DNA from: Clostridia bacterium
Lineage (GTDB): Bacteria > Bacillota > Clostridia > Oscillospirales > Acutalibacteraceae
DNA length: 64,000 nucleotides
NCBI GenBank assembly: GCA_017625095.1
Contig: JAGALQ010000024.1
Span: 248,001-312,000 of the forward strand
Reading direction: 5' to 3'
Made by a program: the position numbers and the translations under genes
Shown here: positions 44,529 through 52,748 of the stretch, piece after piece
How the letters are laid out: each line of letters opens with the position of its first letter
Position numbering within the stretch: the first letter of the stretch is position 1
The notes under the pieces: model-generated
What the model was told of the DNA's origin: nothing
Databases searched by the model: none
Seen by the model: only the letters and a program-made list of their open reading frames with translations

Positions 44529-45824
44529 TCACATATCAACAATGCTTTTTAATATCTCGCAGAATTTATCAAACTCCAAATATTCTGCTTCCAATCTGTA
44601 ATATATACCGTCCTTTTCAAAATCGGCAACACAGAGAGGCAATACCGTATCTTTATTATGTGCGTACATATAGTAACTGACATCTACACCGGGAGTGATA
44701 CACTGAGAAGCACCGACCTCATCCTCAGTAGCATAGACATAGTCATAAGGTGCACCTGTTTTGGATACGGATAAGGTTACAGTGCTTGCGCCGTAGCTCT
44801 TATCATACCTGAAATAACACCAATCCTTTGCGATATTACCGTTTTTGCCGTAAACTACTTTATGCTCATTATTACCATTAAAAGAAAGACCGTCCGGCAT
44901 AAAAGAAAGAGAAGAAAAATCCTTGCCGAAATACTCTGCCGCCTGAGCGTCAGTCCAAGTTATATTATCATAAAGCTCGGGAGAATAATACTTCGGTGAC
45001 GGCTTATTTGTGGGCTCAATCGTTCCGCCCCTGAAATAAGTTTTAAAAGTCCCATATCTCATTTGACTGCCTGAAAAATTGCACACATAAGAAACCGCTC
45101 TGTCCGTCACCTCTTTACGTGTTATTCCATAGCGAGCAAGTTCTTCGTCGGTTGCATTGAAATACCACAAAGGTGCAAACGCCTTCCCGTTATGAATTAT
45201 TGCGTTTTCGGCAGGAAAAACTCTGCTCATTTCATCAAGGTCACCGCTATATAACAAATCTATCTCCTCGGATGTAAACGTGTTCTCTTTTATATATTCC
45301 TCGGGTTGCTCAAGTTCAATGTAAAACGCAATTGTCTCGCTGTTGATTTGCTCAATAACAGATCTCGGTATATCAAATTCTCTTATCGCTTCAACAAGAA
45401 AAGGTACATATTCAGGGTCGGAAATATCGTATTTTGATGCACGGAGCATAGCTGTTCTTGCTTCGCTCCACGTTGTCCAATCCATTTTGAGCGTTTCTTT
45501 AATATAATCTATGAGCTCTCCCGGAACACTGTAAACCTTTTCGCTGTAAGCATTGGACCAGCCGTAATCATCACCGCCTTTTGCAATGGGATTATCGGGG
45601 TCAGCAGGTGTAAGTGTCGGCTCGACTGTTGTGGGTGCTGATGTTTCTTCGCCTTGAAGCGGCCGAGTGGCAAAAAATCCGCTTTTCCATACGCCCAAGC
45701 CTGCAAGTGCAACAAAGGCAACGCAGCACGCACAGGCGGTTATTTTAATCTTCTTCCTTTTTGTTTTAATGTATTCATCACGTCTGACAAGTGCGTTTTT
45801 TGCAATCTCATCATATGTTTTCAT
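44529..45824 (-). CDS. Membrane-anchored partner of the ECF sigma factor (putative anti-sigma/sensor)
   Basis: 431 residues from the ATG at 45824, chosen for AAGGAGGG upstream. A cytoplasmic N-terminal region of 38 residues (TYDEIAKNALVRRDEYIKTKRKK) is followed by one membrane helix (ITACACCVAFVALAGLGVW) and a roughly 370-residue external domain rich in Tyr and acidic residues. Position after, and 14-base overlap with, the sigma factor gene suggests an anti-sigma factor or signal-sensing partner, although no zinc-binding anti-sigma motif is present. The external domain is not recognised. Confidence 0.65.
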   Translation of the reverse strand: MKTYDEIAKNALVRRDEYIKTKRKKIKITACACCVAFVALAGLGVWKSGFFATRPLQGEETSAPTTVEPTLTPADPDNPIAKGGDDYGWSNAYSEKVYSVPGELIDYIKETLKMDWTTWSEARTAMLRASKYDISDPEYVPFLVEAIREFDIPRSVIEQINSETIAFYIELEQPEEYIKENTFTSEEIDLLYSGDLDEMSRVFPAENAIIHNGKAFAPLWYFNATDEELARYGITRKEVTDRAVSYVCNFSGSQMRYGTFKTYFRGGTIEPTNKPSPKYYSPELYDNITWTDAQAAEYFGKDFSSLSFMPDGLSFNGNNEHKVVYGKNGNIAKDWCYFRYDKSYGASTVTLSVSKTGAPYDYVYATEDEVGASQCITPGVDVSYYMYAHNKDTVLPLCVADFEKDGIYYRLEAEYLEFDKFCEILKSIVDM

Positions 45825-46365
45825 ATTCAAATCCCTCCTTTTCAAGCTTTGATTTGAGTGCCGCTTTTGCACGGTAGATAAGATTTTCGGTCTGCCGTTT
45901 GCTCTTTTTCATAATACGTGCAGTCTGAGCGTTGTCAAACTCTTCAAAAAACACAAGATACAAAACCTGCGCATATTCGGGCCTGAGCGATTTCAGGCAG
46001 GTATGAAGCTTTAGCTTCTGCTCCTCTTTCAAGTAAAGCTTTTCTACGTTTTCTTCCGCCTGTATATCCTTTGCTTCTTCAATATTTACGCAGGATTGAC
46101 GCGAATTTTTACGCAGATAATCAAGTGCAGTATTGCGGCCTATGGCGTAAAGCCAGGTTTTGAAGCTGCTTTGATTTCTGAAATGGGGCTTTTTAACGGC
46201 AAGCTTAAAGAAAACCTCCTCTGTCACCTCTTCGGACACGTGAATGTCACGGGTGAAGCTGTTAATATACAGCATCAAACCGTCCGCATATTCGCGCACT
46301 ATATCCGCAAAAGCCGTATCATCGCCGCCAAGATAACGCTCGTAACTGTTGATATCAACCTCCAT
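45811..46365 (-). CDS. ECF-family RNA polymerase sigma factor
   Basis: 184 residues from the ATG at 46365, preceded by AAAGGAGGG. Region 2 is seen in DIVREYADGLMLYINSFTRDIHVSEEVTEEVFFKLAVKKP and FKTWLYAIGRNTALDYLRK; region 4 in LKSLRPEYAQVLYLVFFEEFDNAQTARIMKKSKRQTENLIYRAKAALKSKL. Such factors redirect RNA polymerase to stress or envelope genes. It overlaps the gene for its membrane-bound partner. Confidence 0.92.
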   Translation of the reverse strand: MEVDINSYERYLGGDDTAFADIVREYADGLMLYINSFTRDIHVSEEVTEEVFFKLAVKKPHFRNQSSFKTWLYAIGRNTALDYLRKNSRQSCVNIEEAKDIQAEENVEKLYLKEEQKLKLHTCLKSLRPEYAQVLYLVFFEEFDNAQTARIMKKSKRQTENLIYRAKAALKSKLEKEGFEYENI

Positions 46366-46456
46366 ATTTTTACCCTCCTTTGAAAAAGCTTTTTCATCTG
46401 TTTGACGGATAAAAATGCAAAAACTCTCACATAAATTTATATAAACAATCAACAAA

Positions 46457-46489
46457 CTCCACCGACATACATAGGTATTATCGGTGGAG
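46457..46489. terminator. Stem-loop upstream of the sigma factor gene
   Basis: Nine-bp perfect stem CTCCACCGA/TCGGTGGAG with a 15-base loop; on the plus strand it is followed by CTTTTGTTGTTT. It may end the upstream DUF559 transcript or form part of the sigma-factor leader. Confidence 0.5.
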
Positions 46490-46523
46490 CTTTTGTTGTT
46501 TATAATCACGGAGAGAATTTATA

Positions 46524-46580
46524 TACTCCCTCCGAGTTTTGCTTTCAGCAAAACCCACCTCCCTCAAAGAGGGAGGCTGA
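46524..46580. repeat. REP-like palindromic element (left of DUF559 gene)
   Basis: Begins CTCCCTCCGAG, contains hairpin TTTTGCTTTCAGCAAAA, then CCACCTCCCTCAAAGAGGGAGGC, itself a second hairpin. The same layout recurs at 47065. Lies just downstream of the DUF559 gene. Confidence 0.82.
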
Positions 46581-46598
46581 CAAAACAGCATTAAAGAA

Positions 46599-46970
46599 TT
46601 AATACTCTTCTGCATTTATGCGTTCTTTTACTACTCTGTCAATTTCAGAACATACGCCGTAAAAGTTGGTATTTACATCATAATTCGAAAATCTTATAAC
46701 CGTAACGCCAAATTCTTGTAATTGTTCGGTACGAACAGAATCGCAAGCTAAACCTTTTTCAGTAAAGTGTTGTGAACCATCCACCTCAACAATCAGATTT
46801 GCCTTATGGCAATAAAAATCTGCTATATAATTACCGATAGCTTTTTGTCTTTGAAATCGAGCAGGATAAGATTTTAAGAAATCATACCAAAGATGTCTTT
46901 CCTGCGGCGTCATATTTTTTCGCAGAGTTCTGGCTGTAGAAATCAGATTATGCTTATACGGCAATGACAT
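46599..46970 (-). CDS. DUF559 (Vsr/PD-(D/E)XK-like) protein
   Basis: 123 residues. The family pattern is clear: RTLRKNMTPQERHLWYDFL, FQRQKAIGNYIADFYCHKANLIVEVDGSQH (catalytic Asp and E-V-D core) and RTEQLQEFGVTVIRFSNYDV. The fold is that of Vsr mismatch and type II restriction endonucleases, so DNA cleavage is likely but unproven. It stands alone, bracketed on both sides by the REP-like elements. No methyltransferase is near. Confidence 0.9.
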   Translation of the reverse strand: MSLPYKHNLISTARTLRKNMTPQERHLWYDFLKSYPARFQRQKAIGNYIADFYCHKANLIVEVDGSQHFTEKGLACDSVRTEQLQEFGVTVIRFSNYDVNTNFYGVCSEIDRVVKERINAEEY

Positions 46971-46992
46971 AACATTTACCTCTTTCTCTCAA

Positions 46993-47040
46993 GGCTCCCT
47001 CACTGAGGGAGCTGTCGAGCGTATGCGAGACTGAGGGAGT
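46993..47040. repeat. REP-like palindromic element, GAGGGAG type
   Basis: The perfect palindrome GCTCCCTCACTGAGGGAGC is followed by TGTCGAGCGTATGCGAGAC and a second TGAGGGAGT, giving several pairing options. Confidence 0.8.
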
Positions 47041-47064
47041 ATGTGAAAATTTTCGTTATTTTTT

Positions 47065-47121
47065 GACTCCCTCCGTCTTTTGCCTTACGGCAAAATCCAC
47101 CTCCCTCGAAGAGGGAGGCTA
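47065..47121. repeat. REP-like palindromic element (right of DUF559 gene)
   Basis: Same layout as at 46524: GACTCCCTCCGTC, hairpin TTTTGCCTTACGGCAAAA, then CCACCTCCCTCGAAGAGGGAGGC. The loop bases differ while stems are kept by compensatory changes (CTTTCAG to CCTTACGG), which indicates pairing is conserved. Confidence 0.85.
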
Positions 47122-47129
47122 TGCTACAC

Positions 47130-47567
47130 TCAAAGCTCTTTAACCATATAACTTGGCTCAAACTCTTTATATCCGTGCTTGGGATAAAAATTCCACGACT
47201 CAAAAAAGCTTTCTTTATCGCCGAGATGGACAACAATCTTTTTCTTGCCGATTGCCTTCAGATAATTCTCTGCTGTTTTCAGCAACTCTGTACCGACACC
47301 GCGATTTTTCAAATTGAATTTCACAAAAAGTCTATGAAGCACAACGTCATCTGAATTATCCGAAGAATTATAGCCGACACTGCCGATAACCCTGTCATTT
47401 TCATCAACAGCTATCCAGAACATATCGCCTTTTGCAAAATAGTTCTGTTCAATATCAAGTAAATCCTCGTTTAATCCGGGTATTCTTCCAAGTGCATTTT
47501 TAGCTTCAAGCACCATAAAAATCAAATCGTCTCGGTATTTCGGCTCGAATTTAATTATGTTCAGCAT
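47130..47567 (-). CDS. GNAT-family N-acetyltransferase
   Basis: 145 residues. The GNAT motifs are VIGSVGYNS, the strand VVLHRLFVKFNLKNRGVGTELLKTAENY with the acetyl-CoA loop (NRGVGT near 87-92), and the C-terminal FFESWNFYPKHGYKEF. The substrate is unknown. It overlaps the GH95 gene by seven bases and is likely the last gene of the two-component/GH95 run. Confidence 0.88.
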   Translation of the reverse strand: MLNIIKFEPKYRDDLIFMVLEAKNALGRIPGLNEDLLDIEQNYFAKGDMFWIAVDENDRVIGSVGYNSSDNSDDVVLHRLFVKFNLKNRGVGTELLKTAENYLKAIGKKKIVVHLGDKESFFESWNFYPKHGYKEFEPSYMVKEL

Positions 47568-49771
47568 ACCGTTACGTTTGCACCGATGGTGCAGTTTTCT
47601 GCGAGGTTGAGGTTCATAACTGTGATGGGTTTATCAGCTGAAACAGATATAACCTTGCCGTTTTCCCACTTGAAGGAAAGCTGTACACCGCCTGTTACGA
47701 TATTGGTGATTTCGCCGTTTTTCCAACTTGACGGAAGAGCAGGAAGAAGCTCTGCCTTGCCGTTTTCGCTGTAAAGCAGAAGTGAATTTACACCTGCTAC
47801 AAAGCCGAAATTACCGTCAATCTGGAAAAGGAAGGGCGGATGAGTATCGAAAAGGTTGGAGAATACGGAATACGTGAGCATATTTGCGATAATCTCCTGA
47901 GCTGTTTCAGGCTCGTGAAGTGTGCCCGCAAGGCAGATTGCCCAGGCAGCAGACCAGCCGATATAATGCTCCCAGTTCTTCTTGCGGAAATGATACAGCT
48001 CACGCACCCACTCACGCTCGGTTTCATTCTCATAATACTTGATTGTATTTGAGGGATAGAGAGCATAAAGCGGTGAGAAATGTCTGTGACCGGGCTCGTG
48101 AAGCTCACGCTCCTCAGACCATTCCATAATACCGTAGCTGTCTTTCTTATAAGGTCTGAGCTTTGCAAGTTTCTCTTTAATCTGCTCTGCCAGCTCACCT
48201 TCGGACTCAAAATCGAGATAAGCAAGCAAGCCGTGTCTTACAACAGCCATATCGAATGCACTTGCATAGTCAACAGCTATAGCGTTGCCGTTGAATTTAT
48301 ACTCGTTTTCGGGTGAAGTTGAGGGAGCGACAACGTACTCGCCGTTATGCTCAACAAGATAATCATTTATAAACTCTGCCGAAGCCTTGACGGAATAGAA
48401 AATCTTATCCTTATACTCATCAAGACCGCCGTTTTTGTAGTGAGTGTAGACCTCGTTTACAAGCCAGGCACCGCAGAGAGGAGCGTACATAAAGCAGGGA
48501 CCGCCCTTTGCAGGCCAGGTCATACGCCAGAGGTCGGAGTTATGGTTGGCGCAAGCGCCTTTACAGCCGTAGTTAACTCTTGCTGTTTCGGCACCGTTTT
48601 GCATAAGCTCATAAACCATATTTACAAGCGGCTCTGCACACTCTGCCATATTGGATGATGTTGCAGGCCAGTAATTCATCTCTGTATTGATATTAACGGT
48701 ATAGTTACTGCTCCACGGAGGACGCACTCTCGCATTCCATATACCCTGGAGATTGAGAGGCTGACCGCCCTTACGGCTGCCTGCAATCATAAGATACTTG
48801 CCGAAATTATAGAAAAGCTCAACAAGCTTCGGGTCGGGGTTACCCTTCTTTGCTGTTTTGAGAAGGTCAACGGTGCAGATTTCACTCTCACCGCCGATTG
48901 AAAAACGCTGTCTGTCAAAGATAGACTTGTAATCAGCGATATGACGTGCAAGTAGGGTGTCATAATCCGTTTCGGTCTTGTTCAGCGCATCAATACACTG
49001 TGCGCAGACCTTTTCTCTGTCGGTTTCGGGCATCTTATCGTAGCCAAGGAAGCCTGTTTTTGTTGTTGCAAGAATTGTGATATTCTTCGCTTTTTTAACT
49101 GTTATTTTCTTGCCATCATCGGTTACCTTACCGTCGGTGATAACCTTAACAGCGAGAGTATAAGCCATGGCTTTGCCCTGATCATACATTACTGCATTGG
49201 GAATTTTACCAAGGTAACTGGGCATTGCAACATCGGGTGCGTTACCGATAAGGCAAAGAATGCCATCCTTGACAACGCTTGCGTGGTGAAGCTTTGAGGT
49301 TACGGAAATAACAGCATCTGTTTTTTCGTTTGCCTTCATTCTGTAAACAACTACGTCGTCAGGGTTTGAAGCAAAAGCAGTGCGTGTTTCATTTTTGGTT
49401 GATACGGTATGTACGGCATTATCAATATCAAGCTCACGGCGGTATCCGCAGGTTGACTTTGAGCCGAATTTGATTTTGATATCGCCCAAAGGCATATAAG
49501 CCTGGCTATAATCGCCATCCATCTCATTCTCTATGATATCGTGTGCTTCATCGGGTTTGCCTGTCAGAATAAGCTCACGAACCCCAGCAAGATTATCAAG
49601 GCTTTTGGGGTTATTATGTTTCTGCGGATAACCTGACCAGAGTGTAACATCATTGAAGCAGAGAGTTTCTCTCTTTCTGCCGCCGTAAATCATAACACCT
49701 GTACGGCCGTTACCTATGGGCAGAGCTTCATTCCAAAGGGTTGCCTGCTTTTTGTACCAAAGTTTGTTCAT
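47561..49771 (-). CDS. GH95 alpha-L-fucosidase (or related alpha-L-galactosidase)
   Basis: 736 residues, no signal peptide. The N-terminal domain matches GH95 (WNEALPIGNGRTGVMIYGG, ETLCFNDVTLWSG, YMPLGDIKI), the catalytic (alpha/alpha)6 barrel contains SRKGGQPLNLQGIWN, NYTVNINTEMNYWPA, ACANHNSDLWRMTWPA with the catalytic Asn/Asp, and APSTSPENEY. Members invert alpha-1,2-linked L-fucose bonds as found on mucin and human-milk glycans. GATAGGAGA precedes the ATG. It follows the histidine kinase gene by 13 bases, suggesting control by that two-component system. Confidence 0.92.
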   Translation of the reverse strand: MNKLWYKKQATLWNEALPIGNGRTGVMIYGGRKRETLCFNDVTLWSGYPQKHNNPKSLDNLAGVRELILTGKPDEAHDIIENEMDGDYSQAYMPLGDIKIKFGSKSTCGYRRELDIDNAVHTVSTKNETRTAFASNPDDVVVYRMKANEKTDAVISVTSKLHHASVVKDGILCLIGNAPDVAMPSYLGKIPNAVMYDQGKAMAYTLAVKVITDGKVTDDGKKITVKKAKNITILATTKTGFLGYDKMPETDREKVCAQCIDALNKTETDYDTLLARHIADYKSIFDRQRFSIGGESEICTVDLLKTAKKGNPDPKLVELFYNFGKYLMIAGSRKGGQPLNLQGIWNARVRPPWSSNYTVNINTEMNYWPATSSNMAECAEPLVNMVYELMQNGAETARVNYGCKGACANHNSDLWRMTWPAKGGPCFMYAPLCGAWLVNEVYTHYKNGGLDEYKDKIFYSVKASAEFINDYLVEHNGEYVVAPSTSPENEYKFNGNAIAVDYASAFDMAVVRHGLLAYLDFESEGELAEQIKEKLAKLRPYKKDSYGIMEWSEERELHEPGHRHFSPLYALYPSNTIKYYENETEREWVRELYHFRKKNWEHYIGWSAAWAICLAGTLHEPETAQEIIANMLTYSVFSNLFDTHPPFLFQIDGNFGFVAGVNSLLLYSENGKAELLPALPSSWKNGEITNIVTGGVQLSFKWENGKVISVSADKPITVMNLNLAENCTIGANVTVC

Positions 49772-49784
49772 TGTTATTCTCCTA

Positions 49785-51047
49785 TCAAATTTCTAACAGT
49801 CTGAATACAACTGTGAATGTTATTCTGTTATCTTGTATTGACGCGCTGATTGTAGCCTTATGCGACTTTGCAATTGCACCGGCAATAGAAAGACCGATTC
49901 CGTAGCCGCCCGTCTGGCGCGAACGTGATTTTTCAGAGCGGTAAAACCTGTCAAAAAGTCTGTCCGTATCAACGTCGACACCGGGAACAAGAGCGTTAGT
50001 CGTTTCAAGTATAATCTGTCGGTTCTTACGGTAGAGATTAAGTTCAACTTTTGAGTTTACGGGTGCATATTTAACGGCATTATCAAGCAAAATATTTGCA
50101 AGCTCTGCTATGGATTTTTCATTGCCCCATACATTCAGAGCAGGCTGCACCTCGGCATAAAGACGTTTTTCAGAGCGCTGTGCAACAGCAGAAAACGACG
50201 CAACCGTTGCCGAAACAATATCGCTGATTGCGACTTTTTCGAAGCTTTCTTTCTGCGATTTTTCCTCAGCCTTTGAAAGAACAAGAAGGTTTTTGATGAG
50301 CGATGACAAGCGGTTTGTCTGATTGTGAATGGACGTGAGCCACTCATTTTCACCGTACATCATTTCAAGGACCTCGGTGTTTGCCGATATGATTGCAAGA
50401 GGAGTTTTAAGCTCGTGACCTGCGTCGGTGATAAACTGCTTTTGTCTGACAGTGTTTTCGACAATAGGCCGAACAGCCCTTCCGGATACGAGCACAACAA
50501 GAACAAGCAGACCAAGCCAGCCGAGAACACCGATAACCACCGAAACAACCGCCATAAGACGCATTGACAGAATCGTTTCTCTCACATCCATAAAGTAAAC
50601 TGTCATACCGTTATATTCGGAATGATCGATTATATACTTGCAGTAAATGTTCAAGTAACCTTTTTCTTTACCTTTTTCGATTACGGCAGCTGCATATTCT
50701 TTTGCTTTTTCACTGCTTATTGTTGATGCGTTGTCAGTATTAACCGTTACAACCTGACCGTCATCTGTAAACCTGACGTAAAAGAACCTTGATGTATAAG
50801 AAACTTCTGCACCGAGAGAATTGGCATCGTACAAGGGATTGAGATAGTTAAGCACATTGTCGCGGTAATCGGATGATACGTCAATCGCAACACCGTCGTT
50901 CTCGACAATGCTCTCGAGCATATAAGTGGTTGAACTGTCCATTGTCAAGACAACTATCAGGTTAATTAAAGCAAGAACAGTAACAAGAAGCACAAGCGCC
51001 GATGCCATAATCGCAACAACAAACCGACGGCGCAACTGTTTTATCAT
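49785..51047 (-). CDS. Sensor histidine kinase
   Basis: 420 residues. Two membrane helices (about 12-34 and 163-187) flank an external sensor domain of about 125 residues. The kinase core has the H-box DAGHELKTPLAII (His211), N-box IAELANILLDNAVKYAP, and G-box region FDRFYRSEKSRSRQTGGYGIGLSIAG. It autophosphorylates and passes the phosphate to the adjacent OmpR-type regulator, which it overlaps by four bases. The stimulus is unknown; the downstream GH95 gene suggests a glycan-related or envelope signal. Confidence 0.93.
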   Translation of the reverse strand: MIKQLRRRFVVAIMASALVLLVTVLALINLIVVLTMDSSTTYMLESIVENDGVAIDVSSDYRDNVLNYLNPLYDANSLGAEVSYTSRFFYVRFTDDGQVVTVNTDNASTISSEKAKEYAAAVIEKGKEKGYLNIYCKYIIDHSEYNGMTVYFMDVRETILSMRLMAVVSVVIGVLGWLGLLVLVVLVSGRAVRPIVENTVRQKQFITDAGHELKTPLAIISANTEVLEMMYGENEWLTSIHNQTNRLSSLIKNLLVLSKAEEKSQKESFEKVAISDIVSATVASFSAVAQRSEKRLYAEVQPALNVWGNEKSIAELANILLDNAVKYAPVNSKVELNLYRKNRQIILETTNALVPGVDVDTDRLFDRFYRSEKSRSRQTGGYGIGLSIAGAIAKSHKATISASIQDNRITFTVVFRLLEI

Positions 51048-51730
51048 TTGTCTGCGCTCCTTTTATCTTCTAAATAATATCCGGCATTTCTCGTCGCCTT
51101 TATCTCAACGTCAGCACCGAGCTTTGCAATTTTTTTACGGAGATTTGAGATATAAACCCATACTACGCTGTTTTCCGTTTCAGAATCATATCCCCAGATA
51201 CGTTCCATAAACTGATCAACGGAAATAAGTCTGTTGGGGTTTGACATAAGCATCTCGATCATCTGATATTCTTTACCTGCAATTCTGATGCTTTCGTCAC
51301 CGTAGTTAAGTTCAAAAGTTTCACGGTTGAGAGTAAGACCGCCTACAGTAAGAACATTCGGAGTGTAACCGACTACACGGCGTGTCATTGCACGCACACG
51401 TGCCAGCAGCTCACCCATAGCAAAAGGTTTTGTGAGATAGTCATCAGCGCCTGAATCAAGACCGATTATTTTATCGTCAACCTCAGCTTTCGCGGTAAGA
51501 ATCATTATCGGTGTTTCAATTCCGCTAAAACGAAGTTTTTTGAGCACATCAAGACCGTTCATTTCGGGCATCATAAGGTCAAGCAATATTCCGTCGTAAT
51601 TACCCGTCATCGCCCAATCAAGAGCAGCTCTGCCGTCGTAAACAGCATCGACAGAATAATTATTATGCTTAAGAATCGCCACAATGGCGTTTGACAACTC
51701 TTTTTCGTCTTCAGCAAGAAGAAGCCTCAT
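51044..51730 (-). CDS. OmpR/PhoB-family response regulator
   Basis: 228 residues. The receiver domain (1-120) has the acidic pair Glu7-Asp8, acceptor Asp51 in LLDLMMPEMNG, Thr in MILTAK and Lys in YLTKPF, all standard. The winged-helix domain (about 128-224) includes YQMIEMLMSNPNRLISVDQFMERIWGYD and VVWVYISNLRKKI. It acts as a phosphorylation-dependent transcription factor with the kinase encoded immediately downstream. Confidence 0.96.
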   Translation of the reverse strand: MRLLLAEDEKELSNAIVAILKHNNYSVDAVYDGRAALDWAMTGNYDGILLDLMMPEMNGLDVLKKLRFSGIETPIMILTAKAEVDDKIIGLDSGADDYLTKPFAMGELLARVRAMTRRVVGYTPNVLTVGGLTLNRETFELNYGDESIRIAGKEYQMIEMLMSNPNRLISVDQFMERIWGYDSETENSVVWVYISNLRKKIAKLGADVEIKATRNAGYYLEDKRSADK

Positions 51731-51814
51731 AATCGCACCACCTTTTATAAGTGTTATGTATATTATAACATAATAGCGCGCGAATGTATATACATTAATT
51801 TATATTAATAAAAA

Positions 51815-51848
51815 TACATAAGCCGGAGCGATTGCTCCGACTTATGTA
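51815..51848. terminator. Long inverted repeat in the divergent gap
   Basis: Arms TACATAAG-C-CGGAGC and GCTCCG-A-CTTATGTA form a 14-bp stem with one mismatch and a GATT loop. On the minus strand a T-rich tail follows, so it could act as an attenuator in the leader of the response-regulator transcript, or block read-through. Confidence 0.55.
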
Positions 51849-51995
51849 CACGCAAACCATATACCTATTAAAAGTATATTATATTCCCTTAATAAAAATT
51901 GTAAACCTCAAAACTTAAATTTAACTTAAAGAAATATTTAATATTGCCAGTAATTAAAAACTGTGATAAAATACCATAAAAAAGGAGGCTACATT

Positions 51996-52610
51996 ATGTC
52001 AGCAATAGATAAAAAAGCTTTATACAATCTTTCATACGGACTTTTTGTCCTTACAAGTAATGATGGCACAAAGTCAAACGGTTGCATTATCAACACCTGT
52101 ATGCAGATAACAGAAAACCCGACTCAGCTTTGCGTATGCGTCAACAAGGCAAACTATACTGCAGAAACAATAAGCAAAACCAAAAAGTTTGCGGTAAGCA
52201 TACTTACAACAAGCACTCCGTTTTCTGTATTTGAACATTTCGGTTTCCGCAGTGGCAGAAACGTTGACAAATTCAGCGATTTCAGCAGTTACTCGCTCAC
52301 ACAGGGCGGTCTGCCCTACCTCACCGAAAACTGCAACGCATTTTTTGAAGCAGAGGTAAAGCAGGAAATTGACTGCGGCACACACATTATGTTTATCGCG
52401 CAGGTAACGCAGGCCGAGGTGCTCAGCAGTGAAGAAAGTGTAACATACGCGTATTACTTTGCAAACATCAAACCCAAACCCGAAGCTGCAAAGAAAAAGG
52501 GTTATGTCTGCAAAATCTGCGGCTATGTACACGAGGGTGAAGAATTACCACCCGACTTTATCTGCCCCTGGTGCAAACATCCTGCTTCAGACTTTGAACC
52601 GATAAAATAA
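51996..52610 (+). CDS. Flavin reductase-rubredoxin fusion (high-molecular-weight rubredoxin, Hrb type)
   Basis: 204 residues from the ATG at 51996 behind AAAGGAGG. Residues 1-150 are a flavin-reductase-like FMN-binding domain (LSYGLFVLTSNDG, GCIINTCMQITENP, VSILTTSTPF). Residues about 165-204 are a rubredoxin with the four iron ligands as C-K-I-C-G-Y and C-P-W-C. The combination is known from Moorella-type Hrb, which donates electrons to A-type flavoproteins that reduce oxygen or nitric oxide. It likely gives this anaerobe oxygen tolerance (inference). It stands alone and ends at a strong terminator. Confidence 0.92.
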   Translation: MSAIDKKALYNLSYGLFVLTSNDGTKSNGCIINTCMQITENPTQLCVCVNKANYTAETISKTKKFAVSILTTSTPFSVFEHFGFRSGRNVDKFSDFSSYSLTQGGLPYLTENCNAFFEAEVKQEIDCGTHIMFIAQVTQAEVLSSEESVTYAYYFANIKPKPEAAKKKGYVCKICGYVHEGEELPPDFICPWCKHPASDFEPIK

Positions 52611-52651
52611 ACAGCATATAATAATGCTCTGTCCGAACATTTACGAAAACA

Positions 52652-52702
52652 AACAGCCTTCTATGGTAGTTGTTCAAATCTACCATAGAAGGCTGTTTTC
52701 TT
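52652..52702. terminator. Bidirectional terminator with perfect 18-bp stem
   Basis: AACAGCCTTCTATGGTAG and its exact complement (52652-52669, 52680-52697) around a ten-base loop, with Ts on the plus side. Confidence 0.9.
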
Positions 52703-52748
52703 AACTGTTTTGATTCACCTGTTTAGTTTAAGCAGTAGGGACTTTATA

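Noticed and set aside
44436-47121. CRISPR array or insertion sequence in the repeat region
   Set aside because: The repeats are few, unevenly spaced and palindromic; no regular spacers, transposase or target-site duplications were found.
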